From Ectocarpus siliculosus (Eukaryota; Sar; Phaeophyceae; Ectocarpales; Ectocarpaceae): DNA of 64,000 nucleotides. The stretch lies in contig FN648450.1 in the NCBI GenBank assembly GCA_000310025.1, positions 63,759 to 127,758 of the forward strand. Direction: 5' to 3'. Position numbers and translations under genes: made by a program. Of this stretch, positions 53,610 through 64,000 are shown piece after piece. The notes under the pieces were generated by a model. The model worked only from the letters and a program-made list of their open reading frames with translations. It was not told where the DNA came from and did not search any database. Every line of letters starts with the position of its first letter. Positions within the stretch are counted from its first letter, which is position 1.

Positions 53610-56600
53610 AACCTCTCATTACCCATCCATGAAGAAGTCGTTTTATTGTACACAAATACTTAAAAAAAAAGTGCTGCAAAAACTATCCATGGACGAACCC
53701 AGCAGTGCCGTTGTTGTTGTCTTCACAATAAATTACAAAAAAACGTTCGTTCTGTTCTCTCTACCCAGTACCTTCTTGTACCTTCTTCGTCTGTTCGTAC
53801 GAATACTAGAGGCGACCTCACGCGCACCGGAAAAAACCGTCAGTCTTCGACCGGCACTTCTCACTACGCCATCCATGCATGCATGCACGTTTTTGTGGCG
53901 AGGGACTCCATGCTTTTAAGAATAATCTCGTTGATCTGTTTTTTTCGTTTACTACATGTAGTGCGCACGTCACACCCGAATAAAAAGGAGACCACACCCA
54001 GAACGCGCCCTTCCGCACGCTGGGAAAGAATCCGGGACTAAATGAGTGCGGACCCCAGAAGATGATGCGCTTTCCACAGTAGGTTTCCTCTCCGAAACGA
54101 AAGAACCGGACGGGAGAGAGGGAAAAAATAAAAAGAGAAGAGGCGTAGGACGCGTTCCCCGTCATGGACATTTCATAAGAGTCGTATTGTGGTAGTGGTA
54201 GGAACCTTTCTCTGCGATCAGGTCAGAAGACCACCAGTCCCCGGAGCTCTTCTATTGCACCCACCCATGGACGCAGCAGTAGTAGCGCATGTCCTGTAGT
54301 AGACAACTACTACTGCTGCAATTATTGGAGACCACGAATGAATCATACCGACAGGTGGGTCGTGGGTGGGCGGGGGACCCTAAGAAACAGTCAGACTCAA
54401 CCAGTTTACATCCTCACAGTTTCTTGCAAGGAAGAACGAAGGGCGATAACAAAAGAGAGACCGCCAGCGACAGAAAACAAAGAAGAAGAAGTAGAGGAGA
54501 GCAGAGCTAAGAAACAAGTGAAGAAACAAGACCCCCTTGCCGCTCTGACCCACTGGAAGCTTTCCATGCACCGCAGCAAACAGCAGGGGCAGCACTACCT
54601 CACATGCAGTAGCCGAATACATGTACGGACTGGTTCGTAGTAGAAGTTTAGTCTCTTTCTCCGGCAAGAACAATAACGCCCGGGCGAACTTGAACTTGTA
54701 GTCACAAGAAATAGAGTCATGATGACGTCATCCATTCTGCTTCTCGTGGGAGAAGCGCATCGTTACGCGAAGAAGGCGTTAACTCTTCGCATAGAATATG
54801 CTGCCGTAGACCCTATATCCCTCAAGCTCAACCACAGCTAGCTACACCCGATACATGGTAGCACCATATATATCCAGCTCTAGAAGAATCGAAAAAAAAA
54901 CTGTTTTCTTGGTGGCGAAGCGGACCCTCTTTATTGTGACTCTCCAACTGCTGTTCGTGGATGGCGACGACATGGCGACACGGACAGACAAAATCTAGGT
55001 TTTGACGTCGTCGGTCTTTTCCGCCGCAGGAAGTGGGAAGCCATACTCAACTTCGGGGAGGGTTCGTGGTTTGCAATTCCCTACGGAACCGTACTTGAGG
55101 CGCCATGAGCTTTGCACTGCCGTAGCCGAGGTTATTTGTCGGCAGGGAAACATACAAACAAAATCTTCGGCGGACCGGACCCTCTTTTTTTCAACTGGCC
55201 AACTGTTGTTTGGATGGCGAGACAGTTTCCGGTTTTCTTGTCCGTCACAGGAGGCCGAAGCTGATGCTCAAACTCGGGGAGGGGTCATGGTTTGCGAGTC
55301 CCTACCGAACCATACTCGCTCGGGGCACCACGTCATGGACAGGACAAGAAAAACATCCCCCCAACGAAAACTGCTGAAATTCATGGATGGGTGCGTGAGT
55401 GGGGGACCCCAAAACAATGAAACAGTCGCGGGGTTCGTGTTGTTCTGGGGCTCTACAGGCGAAAAACACCGTCGCCGCTCTGAACCGCTGGAAGCCGTCA
55501 CACAGCACTGCATGTGGGACGAACCGTAGGGGCCATGCGCATTGCTTGACGGAAAGAGGCGGCGCCCATTGCCTCACATGCAGCAGCCGGGTACACGGGT
55601 AGCCTCCTACTCAGCAAGACAGCAAGACGAAAAACGATTGCCGTTGACGTTCGATGTTATTGGGATCCTAACCGCGAAAATGCAACACAGAGAGAGAGGT
55701 ACACTAAAGAAAGAGATACTCGAGAAGACAAGGCATGATGAACTCTCGTCGAGAAGACATTCGCTCTCATCCCTCTGGCCCGCCGCAGGCTTGAACACGC
55801 GTAACGAACGGCGACATCCGATGTGCGCTCAGCAACAACAAACACGACAAAAGAAAAATAGTCGTCGTTTCAGAACTGCTGTGGAGATACTGTAAGTTGG
55901 TGGAGAGTTTCTTTCTTTTCTGGTATGAAGTGGCAACAAAGAAGAACACGGCCATTCTATCTGTCTGTGTTCTGTGTACACTAGAAGCACGACGGACGAA
56001 CTATTATCTCAATGCGCTTGCCGTCGCGATAGATGCGCACCGCAACCGCTATACGAACGAGCAGACTGTTGTCAAACCTGACTACGATAACCGTACGAAC
56101 GACCATTGCAGCACATTCCGACCATAACAGCAGAAACCGCAGCAGCCGCCGCATGTATGTGTGTGTGCAATGATCACTCAAGAACAAACGCAAAAAAAAA
56201 CAAAATGTGGCGCGCAGCACGCGGGACCCTCTTTCGCTGTTCAACCGGCCGTTTCCATGGCGAAACAGGCAAGGACCAGTCAAGGCCGACTCTTGCCGGC
56301 CACAGGAGGCGGAAGCCGCTCAAACTCGGGGACGGCTCATGATTTGCGATTCCACACCAAACGATACATACTCGAGGCGCCACGAGATTTGCACTGGAGC
56401 TCGAGATCATCATTTTAGACCGGGTCGGGCAAGGGGTGGCGCATGCGAATGAAACTTCCACGGATATTGAATGATGAGATCCCCAAGCCTTGGAATTGTG
56501 GGTGGGCATGGTACAATAGGATATGATGGTGTGTTGACAAGTGGAATGGACGGGGTGCGAGTAAAACGTCCGGGGCCCAGTCATCAACATGGCAAGGTAA

Positions 56601-57980
56601 ACACCCCTCCCAACAAAAATTATTACTGAAATGATCGGCGGGCGGGTGGCTGGGGGACCCCAACAAACAAAGCATGAAAAAGGAAAAAAGAAGATCAAAG
56701 ACAAGTGAGCCACAGGCGCGACAGGCTTGAGGGCAAAAGAAGCATAGAAAACCCACCGTGGTCGTCGCTCGCTCTGGGCCGCTGGAGCATGTCGCATAGC
56801 ACTGCATGTCCAGCACTAGGTAGGGCCCCCAAGCCCATTGCTTGACATAAAACAGGTAGCGCACATCGCCTCTCATGCAGCAGCCCGGTGCACGGGTAGT
56901 CTCTTACTCAGCAAGATGCGAAGAAACCACTGCGGTTGACGTAGTTCGAGATGGGTGGGACCCCACCGGCGAAAGACGAGAGAGAGAGACAGGTAGACCA
57001 AAAGAAGAGGGCGGAGAGAAGACAAGGCATTCACTCTCGAGAAGACACTCACTCACTCGCGTCCCTTTCGCCCACCGAAGGCTGTCAGACATCTGTACCG
57101 AACGGCGGTATCCGAAGCGGGCTCAGCAACAACAAACACAACAACCACAAGTCGCCGAGTTGGAACTAGACTAGAGTAGTGCGGACTTTCATCCTTCTGT
57201 GACGAAGTGAGAACCAAAACGTGACTAACTACAGTCCGTCCGCGATAGATGTGCACCGCTGCACAGAGCAGCAGACTGTTGGTTGTCATTCCTCACTTTC
57301 TGTCGTAAATAAGATTGTGCTGCCATCTACCTTGACGCTCAAGTTACGACTGACTACGCAGCAGACTCAAAAGGATCAACACCCTTATTCGATGTATGCC
57401 ACCCATGCATATGCCGCTTAGACTACAGTATTATTACGATGCATACCACCCATCCATGCATATGCAGCAAGAGAGAAAAAAGGCCTGTTGTTGTCTGTCT
57501 CTCAACTGTTGTGCTGCTGTTGCTTTTCATGTATAACGACACAACAGGCGACAAAGTAAGCGACGCGCATCGCCTACTAAGCGACGCGTGCACCCCAAAG
57601 CGACAGACACGATATCACAACCTTGTCTGAAGCAATTCAGCAACAGGAGGATGGTCACTCAAGAAGAAAATCACAAAAAAAAAAAGATTGTGGCGGGCAG
57701 CACGCAGGACCCTCTTTCGCTGTTCAACCGGCCGTTCCCATGGCGACACAGACAAGGAACAGTCCAGGCCGAGTCGTGTCGGCCACAGCAGGTGGAAGCT
57801 CCAGAAACTCGGGGAGGGGTAATGGTTTGCGATTGCCTACCGAACCATACTTCGGGCGCCACGAGATTTACACTGTAGCTCGAGATCGGCATTTGAGACA
57901 GGGTCGGGCAAGGGGTGGGCTATGCGAATAAAAGTTCCACCCACGGATATTGAAATATGAGACTGAAGCTAAAGCTTCAG
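53610..57980 (+). repeat. Macro-repeat copy 6 (longest)
   Basis: Collinear with 27770-31900 but lacking the 312-bp insertion. It continues through a second subunit (56207 onward) and a third (57690 onward) to the terminal palindrome CTGAAGCTAAAGCTTCAG at 57963-57980. Frames in it (for example 175 codons at 55002) have counterparts in copy 2 only where DNA identity is high. Confidence 0.8.
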
Positions 57981-57984
57981 AATT

Positions 57985-60900
57985 GAAGCCTCTCATTATA
58001 TTGTACCCATCCATGAAGAAGTCGTTTTATACGCTAATACTTCATAAGTGCTGCAACAACTATCCATGGACGAACCCAGCAGTTCCGTTGATGTTGTCTT
58101 CACAATCAATTACAATCCCGTTCGTTCTGCTCTCTCTACCCAGTACCTTCTTCGTCTGTTCGTACTATTATGTATGATAGTCTGACACTTGACGCGGTCG
58201 ATCCCCGCCGTGGTCACAGGCTAACTTACCCAAAAAAGTTACACGAAATTAAAATTGACCCTAAGAAGGGTCCGCAAGTCAACGACAGATTAGTCTAGGA
58301 CCCCCCGCTCGCTTCAATGCGCTATTCGAGGTAGTAGCCATAGCCTGGACAATAAAGAAAAAAAAGCAAAAGAATAATAGAGGCGACCTCGCGCGCACCC
58401 GAAAAACCCGTCAGTCTTCGACCGGCACTTCTCAGTACGCCCATCCATGCGCATGCACTTTTTGGTGCCGAGGGACTCCATGCTTTCAAGAATGCCGCCA
58501 ATAATCTCGATAATATTTTTCTGTCGTTTACATACATACATGTAGTACGCACGTCACACCCGAATGAAAAGGAGACCACACCAGAACGCGCTCTGCGCAC
58601 GCTGGGAAAGAATCCGGAACTATATGAATGCGGACCCCAGAAGATGCGCTTTTCACAGAAGGTTTCCTCTCCGAAACGAAAGAAACGGACGGGAGAGAGG
58701 GAAAAAAGAAAAAAAACAGCTACCAAACTGTTTCGTTGAGCCTGATACCCGCAGGGGAGATGTCCCTATATGCTGCTGGCTGGGAAATCGTAGACATACA
58801 AGTGGCTTTTTCCGACGCTAAGAATTCAATGCTAATCTGTCTCTGACTCTTTTCCATGATAGAGATGGATTCGTTGTGTCATACTAAGAGAAATAAATAA
58901 AAGAAGAGACGTAATACGCGTTCCCCGTCATGGGAGTTTTAATAAGAGTCGCATTGTGGTAGTGGCAAGAACCTCTCTCTGCGATCAGGTCAGAAGGCCA
59001 CCAGTCCCCGGAGCTCTTCTGTTGCACCCACCCATGGACGGACGCAGCAGTAGTAGCGCATGTCCTGTAGTAGACAACTATACTGCTCATAATATTGGGG
59101 ACCACGAATCAAACCGACAGGTGGGTCGTGGGTGGGCGGGGGGCCCTAAGAAACAGCAAGACTCAGCCAGTTTACATCCTCACAGTTTCTTGCAAGCAAG
59201 AACGAAGGGCGATAACAAAAGAGAGACGGCCAGCTACAGGAAACAAAGAAGTAGAGGAGAGCAGAGCTAAGAAACAAGTGAAGAAACAAGCCCCCCTTGC
59301 CACTCTGACCCACCGGAAGCTTTCCATGTACCGCAGCAAACAGCAGGGGCGGCACCCACTACCTCACAACATGCAGTACCCGGGTACACGGACTGGTACG
59401 TATTGTAGTACAAGTTTAGTCTCTCTCTCCGGTAAGAACAAAAACGCCCGGGCGAACTTGAACTTGTAGTCACAAGAAATAGCGTCATGATGACGTACTT
59501 CATTCTGCTTGCCGTCGGAGATGCGCATCGTTACGCGAGGAAGGCGGTAACTCCACGCACAGAATATTATGCTGCCGTAGACCCTGTCCCTCAAGCTCAA
59601 CCACAGCTATACCCGATACATGGTAGCATCATATCCAGCTGTAGAAGAATCGAAAAAAAACTGTCTTCTTGGTGGCGAAGCGGACCCTCTTTACTGTAAC
59701 TCTCCAACTGCTTGCTGTTCGTGGATGGCCACATGCGACACAGACAGAAAAAATCTAGGGTTTGACGTCGGTCTTATACGCCGCAGGAGGTTGAAGCTAT
59801 ACTCATAGTCGGGGAGGGGTTGTGATTTGCAATTCCCTACGGAACCTTACTTGAGGCGCCATGAAATTTGCACTGCGGTAGCCGAGGTTGTTAGTCGGCA
59901 GGGAAACACAAAAAACCAAATTCATGGATGGGTGGGTGAGTCGGGGACCCCAAAACAATGAAACAGTCGCGGTTCGGGTTGTTCTGGGGCCCTACCGGCG
60001 AAAAATACCGTCGCCTCTCTGAACCGCTGGAAGCTGTCACACAGCACTGCATGTGCGGCGAACCGTAGGGGCCATGCGCATTGCTTGACGGAAAGAGGCG
60101 GCGCCCATCGCCTCACATGCAGCAACCGGGTACACGGGTAGCCTCCTACTCAGCAAGATGCAAAACAATTGCCGTTGACGTTCGATGTTATTGGGACCCT
60201 AACGGCCAAAATGCAACAGAGAGAGAGAGAGGTAGACTAGAGGAAGGGAGACTCGAGAAGACAAGGCATAAACTCTAGAGAAGACACCAACTCTCATCCC
60301 TCTGGCCCACACCGCAGGCTTGAACACGTGTAACGAACGGCGACATTCAATGTGCGCTCAGCAACATCAAAGACGACAATATAAAAATAGTCTAGTCGTC
60401 GTTTCCGAACTGCTGTGGAGATGCTGCCTGTACGTTGGTGGAGACTTTCTTTCTTTTCATCTGGTATGAAGTGGCAACAAAGAAGAACACGACTATCTGT
60501 GTAGACTAGACTAGAAGCACGACGGACGAACTATTATCTCAATGCGCTTGCCGTCGCGATAGATGCGCACCGCTACCGCTATACGAACGAGCAGACTGTT
60601 GTCAAACCTCAAATCTGACTACGATAACCGTACGACCATTGCAGCACATTCCGAGCATAACAGCGGCAACCGCAGCAGCAGCCGCATGTGTACAACGGTC
60701 ACTCAAGAACAAATGCAATAAATAAATAAAAAAAATTGTGGCGCGCAGTACGAAGGACCTTCTTTCGCTGTTGAACCGGCCGGCCGTTCCCATGGCGAAA
60801 CAGGGCAAGGAACAGTCAAGGTCGACTCTTGCCGGCGACAGGAGGCGGAATCTGCTCAAACTCGGGGACGGCTCATGGTTTGCGATTCCACACCGAACCA

Positions 60901-61041
60901 TACTCGAGGCGCCACGAGATTTACACTGTAGCTCGAGATCGGCATTCGAGACAGGGTCGGGCAAGGGGTGGGCTATGCGAATAAAAGTTCCACCCACCCA
61001 CCCACGGATATTGAAAGATGAGACTGAAGCTAAAGCTTCAG
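57985..61041 (+). repeat. Macro-repeat copy 7
   Basis: Starts directly after the end palindrome of copy 6 and repeats the same block order to the palindrome at 61024-61041. Copies 6 and 7 are thus in tandem, which supports units that end at this palindrome. Confidence 0.8.
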
Positions 61042-61253
61042 AACTTTTGACATAAATTTGGAACAAAGTCCGGCCGGAAAATTTGGAGCCACTAGCTTCC
61101 AAATTTTGGAAGCCTTTTTGGAGCACTTTCCAAATCACCCTTACAGACGCACGCGCGGGCTGCGACGGCTGCAACACGAGTGCCTCTCACCAGCGACGTC
61201 TGCAACACGACTGCCCCTTACCATAGGAAGCCAGCTAGGGTTGTGTTTGTGGC

Positions 61254-64000
61254 ATGGGCGACCGTAAAAAGCGCGGCGCGGCTACAGAATGTAGTGGCTC
61301 CCTTCGCCCACGGGCACGCGCTCGGCCAACACACACCCGGGATGTCCTCGACAAGGTCAAAGCCATAGCGGCAATTGTGCTGGTGCTGACTGTCGCCACA
61401 TCGACTGTCGTTCAGCGCCTAACACCCAAGACGCGGCAACGTATCCACGAGCCGCGACGGCTAGTTTGGGACGACCACTTAGAAGATGTGAGGCGCAGGA
61501 AGCTGTTCCGACGCATGTACAGGATGGAGGAGCACAGCTTCGACAAGCTCGCGGAACTTGTACGATCCATCCTCGAACGCAACGACTTCTACGCAAGTAA
61601 GAGACATACCCACACAGGGTGCGTCCGCGCGTGAGGAAGAGAGAGTAGGGTTAGGTTTCGTCAGGGTTGTCTTGCCGTCGCGAACGCAGCCGCCGGTTTG
61701 CACTTGGATTTGCTGCTCACCGCGGATGTCCGAAAGATGAATTGGCACCGCCAGGGACATCGGCAGCGCAGGAGACGCCTTGGAGATGGCATGTGCGCTG
61801 ATGTCCCTCCGGCGATGCGCCTGACAAATGCTTGGGCTTCGAATTTACCGGTACATCCATGCTTGTACTCTTGTTGGTCGCGTGGTGCAGGGTTGCGCGC
61901 GAGCAGTGGAGCTGTGCCGGTGAAAATTCGGCTGGCAGTTGCGCTGCACATGTTCTCAGGGGCGTCATACATGATGTCGGCTTGCTGTTCGGCATTTCGA
62001 ACGAGTCCGTCTTCCACATCATGTGGCAAGGGGTGGACGCCATCAACAACACGCCGACGGTGGGGCCGTCCTTTTTTCCGCAGACACCACAGGAGTGCTC
62101 CCGGTAAGCGAAGGAGTGGGAGGTCGGTGCATGTGTGTTTGTATCCTAGGTGTTGTACTTTAGTCGAACATCGTATGTGGTCTCCCATGCACTTCTATTG
62201 CGGGAAGGGGATCTCTGGCATTTTCCCCTGCATCCCCTCGCTCAGCAACATGGAAGCGAACGTGTTGTGGAGTCCAAGAACGACTCTTACAGAGTGGGCG
62301 CCTGTGTGTTGCATGACATTTCGGAAATACCCAGTCCTACACTCAAAATTCCGGACAACAGCACGCAAAATTCAACAGGTTACTACTGCCTCCCGGCCCC
62401 GTACGGCGGTAGACTAGTGCTGTAGATCTTTCTCACCCTCCCAATAGGTTGACATCAGACCCATAAACGTGGTCAAAACGCGCGCGTCCACCATTACGTT
62501 GGGAAGGTCAGCAACATTTTGTTGCATGCGGGAGGCGCTATCGCCCCCGAACCTTCATTTCGCCCGCCGATAAGGTAGTAAGCTATACCACGGCTGTACG
62601 AACCGTCGGCCACGCTCTGATGTACTGTTGTGTGTTTACGGGCGTCTGTACTCACACTTCTACGAAAAGATTGTCACGTGTGTATGTCGACTCGGGTCAT
62701 ACAAGAGGGTACTGTGGAATAGCTTTGTTGTAGGCTCGTGCGTTGCTACAAAATGCTCGCCTGCCTGTGATTTTGGGCGAGGACGCTTGGTTCTCTACTT
62801 CAAATTTCGCCGCAGATGCTGTGCTAACTCGATGCACCGAGCACGGATTGAGCTGGAAGCAGTTGTGACAGCTCGGGCAAAATTCTACTTTTTGTGCACC
62901 ACTCTTGATTGGCAGTTTTTTGCCTAGATGGCGAAATGGGCTCGAGTCTCCTGTGTATTTATCGGCGCACAGACACGGCCGGATACACTCGCTGCCAAAT
63001 AGCCCCCCTGTGCACGATTTGTTTTTTTTCGCGTACGTACATGCACATCACGATCCCTCGAAACAGTTTATTCTTGAAAAAGTAAAACTATTGGGCCGCT
63101 CTTCATCAAAAATGCTATAACAACAGCAGAAAGCTACATCTCTCTAAGCTGTGGCTCATTCTCTACGCCCCCCCCCCCCCCCCCACACCGCATGCGTGTT
63201 CTACAGGGCTTTGCCAACTCTTGCTCTTTCCGAAATCGCCAGGGCCAAAAGCACCGGTGGGGCGTTCGCTGGTTGTGTGGCTGCTGGAGATGGCCTTTTG
63301 GTCAAGATGCAAGCTCCACCTCCCACGCAAACCCCGAATGTGCTCTCCTATTATTCGGGTAGCAAGAACGCGTATGGGTTGAACGTGCAGGCGACCTGTG
63401 ATGCCAACTACCGCTTCTGCAGCATGTTGACCATCGCAGCCGGTTCGACCAATGACTGGACTGCGTGGAATCGCTCGGAGCTACCACACACCGTGGCGCG
63501 CCTGCCGCTTGGCTTCTATATACTCGGAGATGCGGCGTACCCCCTCAGCAACCAACTCCTCACGCCGTACCCCGGGAAGCTGTTACTCCAGACCAGGACG
63601 CCTTCAACTTCTACCTCAGTCAACTGAGGGTGAAGATAGAGCAAGCTTTCGGCATCCTCGTTGGACAGTGAGGTATTTTGTGGAGGCCTTTGCGGGTTAG
63701 GTTCCCTGGGCGCAGTAACCTTATCACTGCACTTTTCCGCCTGCACAACTTCCTGTGCGACGAGAAAGTGAAGCCTGTCAACCCGTCAGAGGAGGACGGG
63801 GAATCCGGGCGTGACCGGCCCCAGCTGACGGAAGAGGGCACGCTCCCGGAAGGGTTCCGGACAACCTCCATGGCCGCGCCGACGAGGTCGGGCGCCGCCG
63901 CCACCCGTATGGCGCAGCGAATGATGCTGGACAACAAGCGACAGTACCGCCCGCTGTTCAACCGGGAACGGAACACGGGACAGAACAAGGGACAGGCTTG
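61254..64000 (+). pseudogene. PIF/Harbinger (DDE_Tnp_4) transposase, decayed, runs off the window
   Basis: Exon 1 61254-61596 (ATG start; YRMEEHSFDKLAELVRSIL), intron 61597-61890 (GTAAGA...GCAG), exon 2 61891-62103 (VPVKIRLAVALHMFSGASY, then FGISNESVFHIM), intron 62104-63206 (GTAAGC...ACAG), exon 3 from 63207. All junction phases agree. The DDE triad is visible: Asp at 63289 (AAGDGLLVKM), Asp at 63529 (GDAAYPLS) and Glu at 63639 (IEQAFGILVG). Breaks are a one-base loss near 61973, another near 63572, and a TGA at 63669-63671 (CGA to TGA type), after which the frame continues to the window edge. Cut-and-paste DNA transposase relic, nuclear. Confidence 0.85.

Noticed and set aside
55002-55529. 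175-codon gene shared with 29595-30197
   Set aside because: The similarity is that of the macro-repeat. Frames shift or stop in the third copy near 59700, so there is no sign of coding constraint.
61041-61253. Clear left terminal inverted repeat of the Harbinger element
   Set aside because: Short inverted TTTGGA/TCCAAA motifs occur, but without the other end in the window the terminus cannot be fixed.

Overview
The window looks like nuclear DNA of an intron-rich, transposon-rich eukaryote. There are no bacterial operons or ribosome binding sites. The one recognisable host-type gene is split by GT-AG introns, and most of the rest is repeats. A marine alga of the brown-algal/stramenopile kind would fit the mix of GT23 fucosyltransferase-like gene, DIRS-order tyrosine-recombinase element and PIF/Harbinger element. 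That is inference only: no rRNA, organelle or marker gene is present to fix the taxon.

Layout. 1-6.2 kb: a ~123-bp tandem satellite, uniform at 1.1-2.7 kb and decaying to the right, each unit carrying a hairpin. 6.2-11.7 kb: low-information DNA with decayed coding pieces, a 0.57-kb inverted-terminal-repeat element whose ends look like splice sites (8.45-9.02 kb), and a polyglutamine ORF. 12-14 kb: one copy of a large dispersed macro-repeat, split by a 717-bp TTAA foldback element. 14.48-15.13 kb: about 25 short palindromes spaced every ~26.6 bp. 18.1-24.87 kb: an apparently intact 6.06-kb tyrosine-recombinase element with split direct repeats, inserted just inside a putative intron. 25-34 kb and 41.7-61 kb: mostly macro-repeat copies in tandem or nested order, plus foldback elements and other repeats. 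35.3-41.6 kb: a minus-strand GT23 (alpha-1,6-fucosyltransferase-like) gene in eight inferred exons whose largest intron holds a tRNA-derived SINE and LINE remnants. 61.25-64 kb: a decayed PIF/Harbinger transposase running off the right edge.

Functionally, only three units are readable as protein: the GT23 enzyme, the recombinase element (CCCH zinc-finger ORF, in-frame UAG, then recombinase) and the Harbinger relic. The most unusual signals are non-coding. Several unrelated segments consist of short palindromes at quasi-regular spacing. Two tandem repeats keep hairpins through paired base changes. The recombinase element has the termini of a DIRS-order retroelement but no visible reverse transcriptase.
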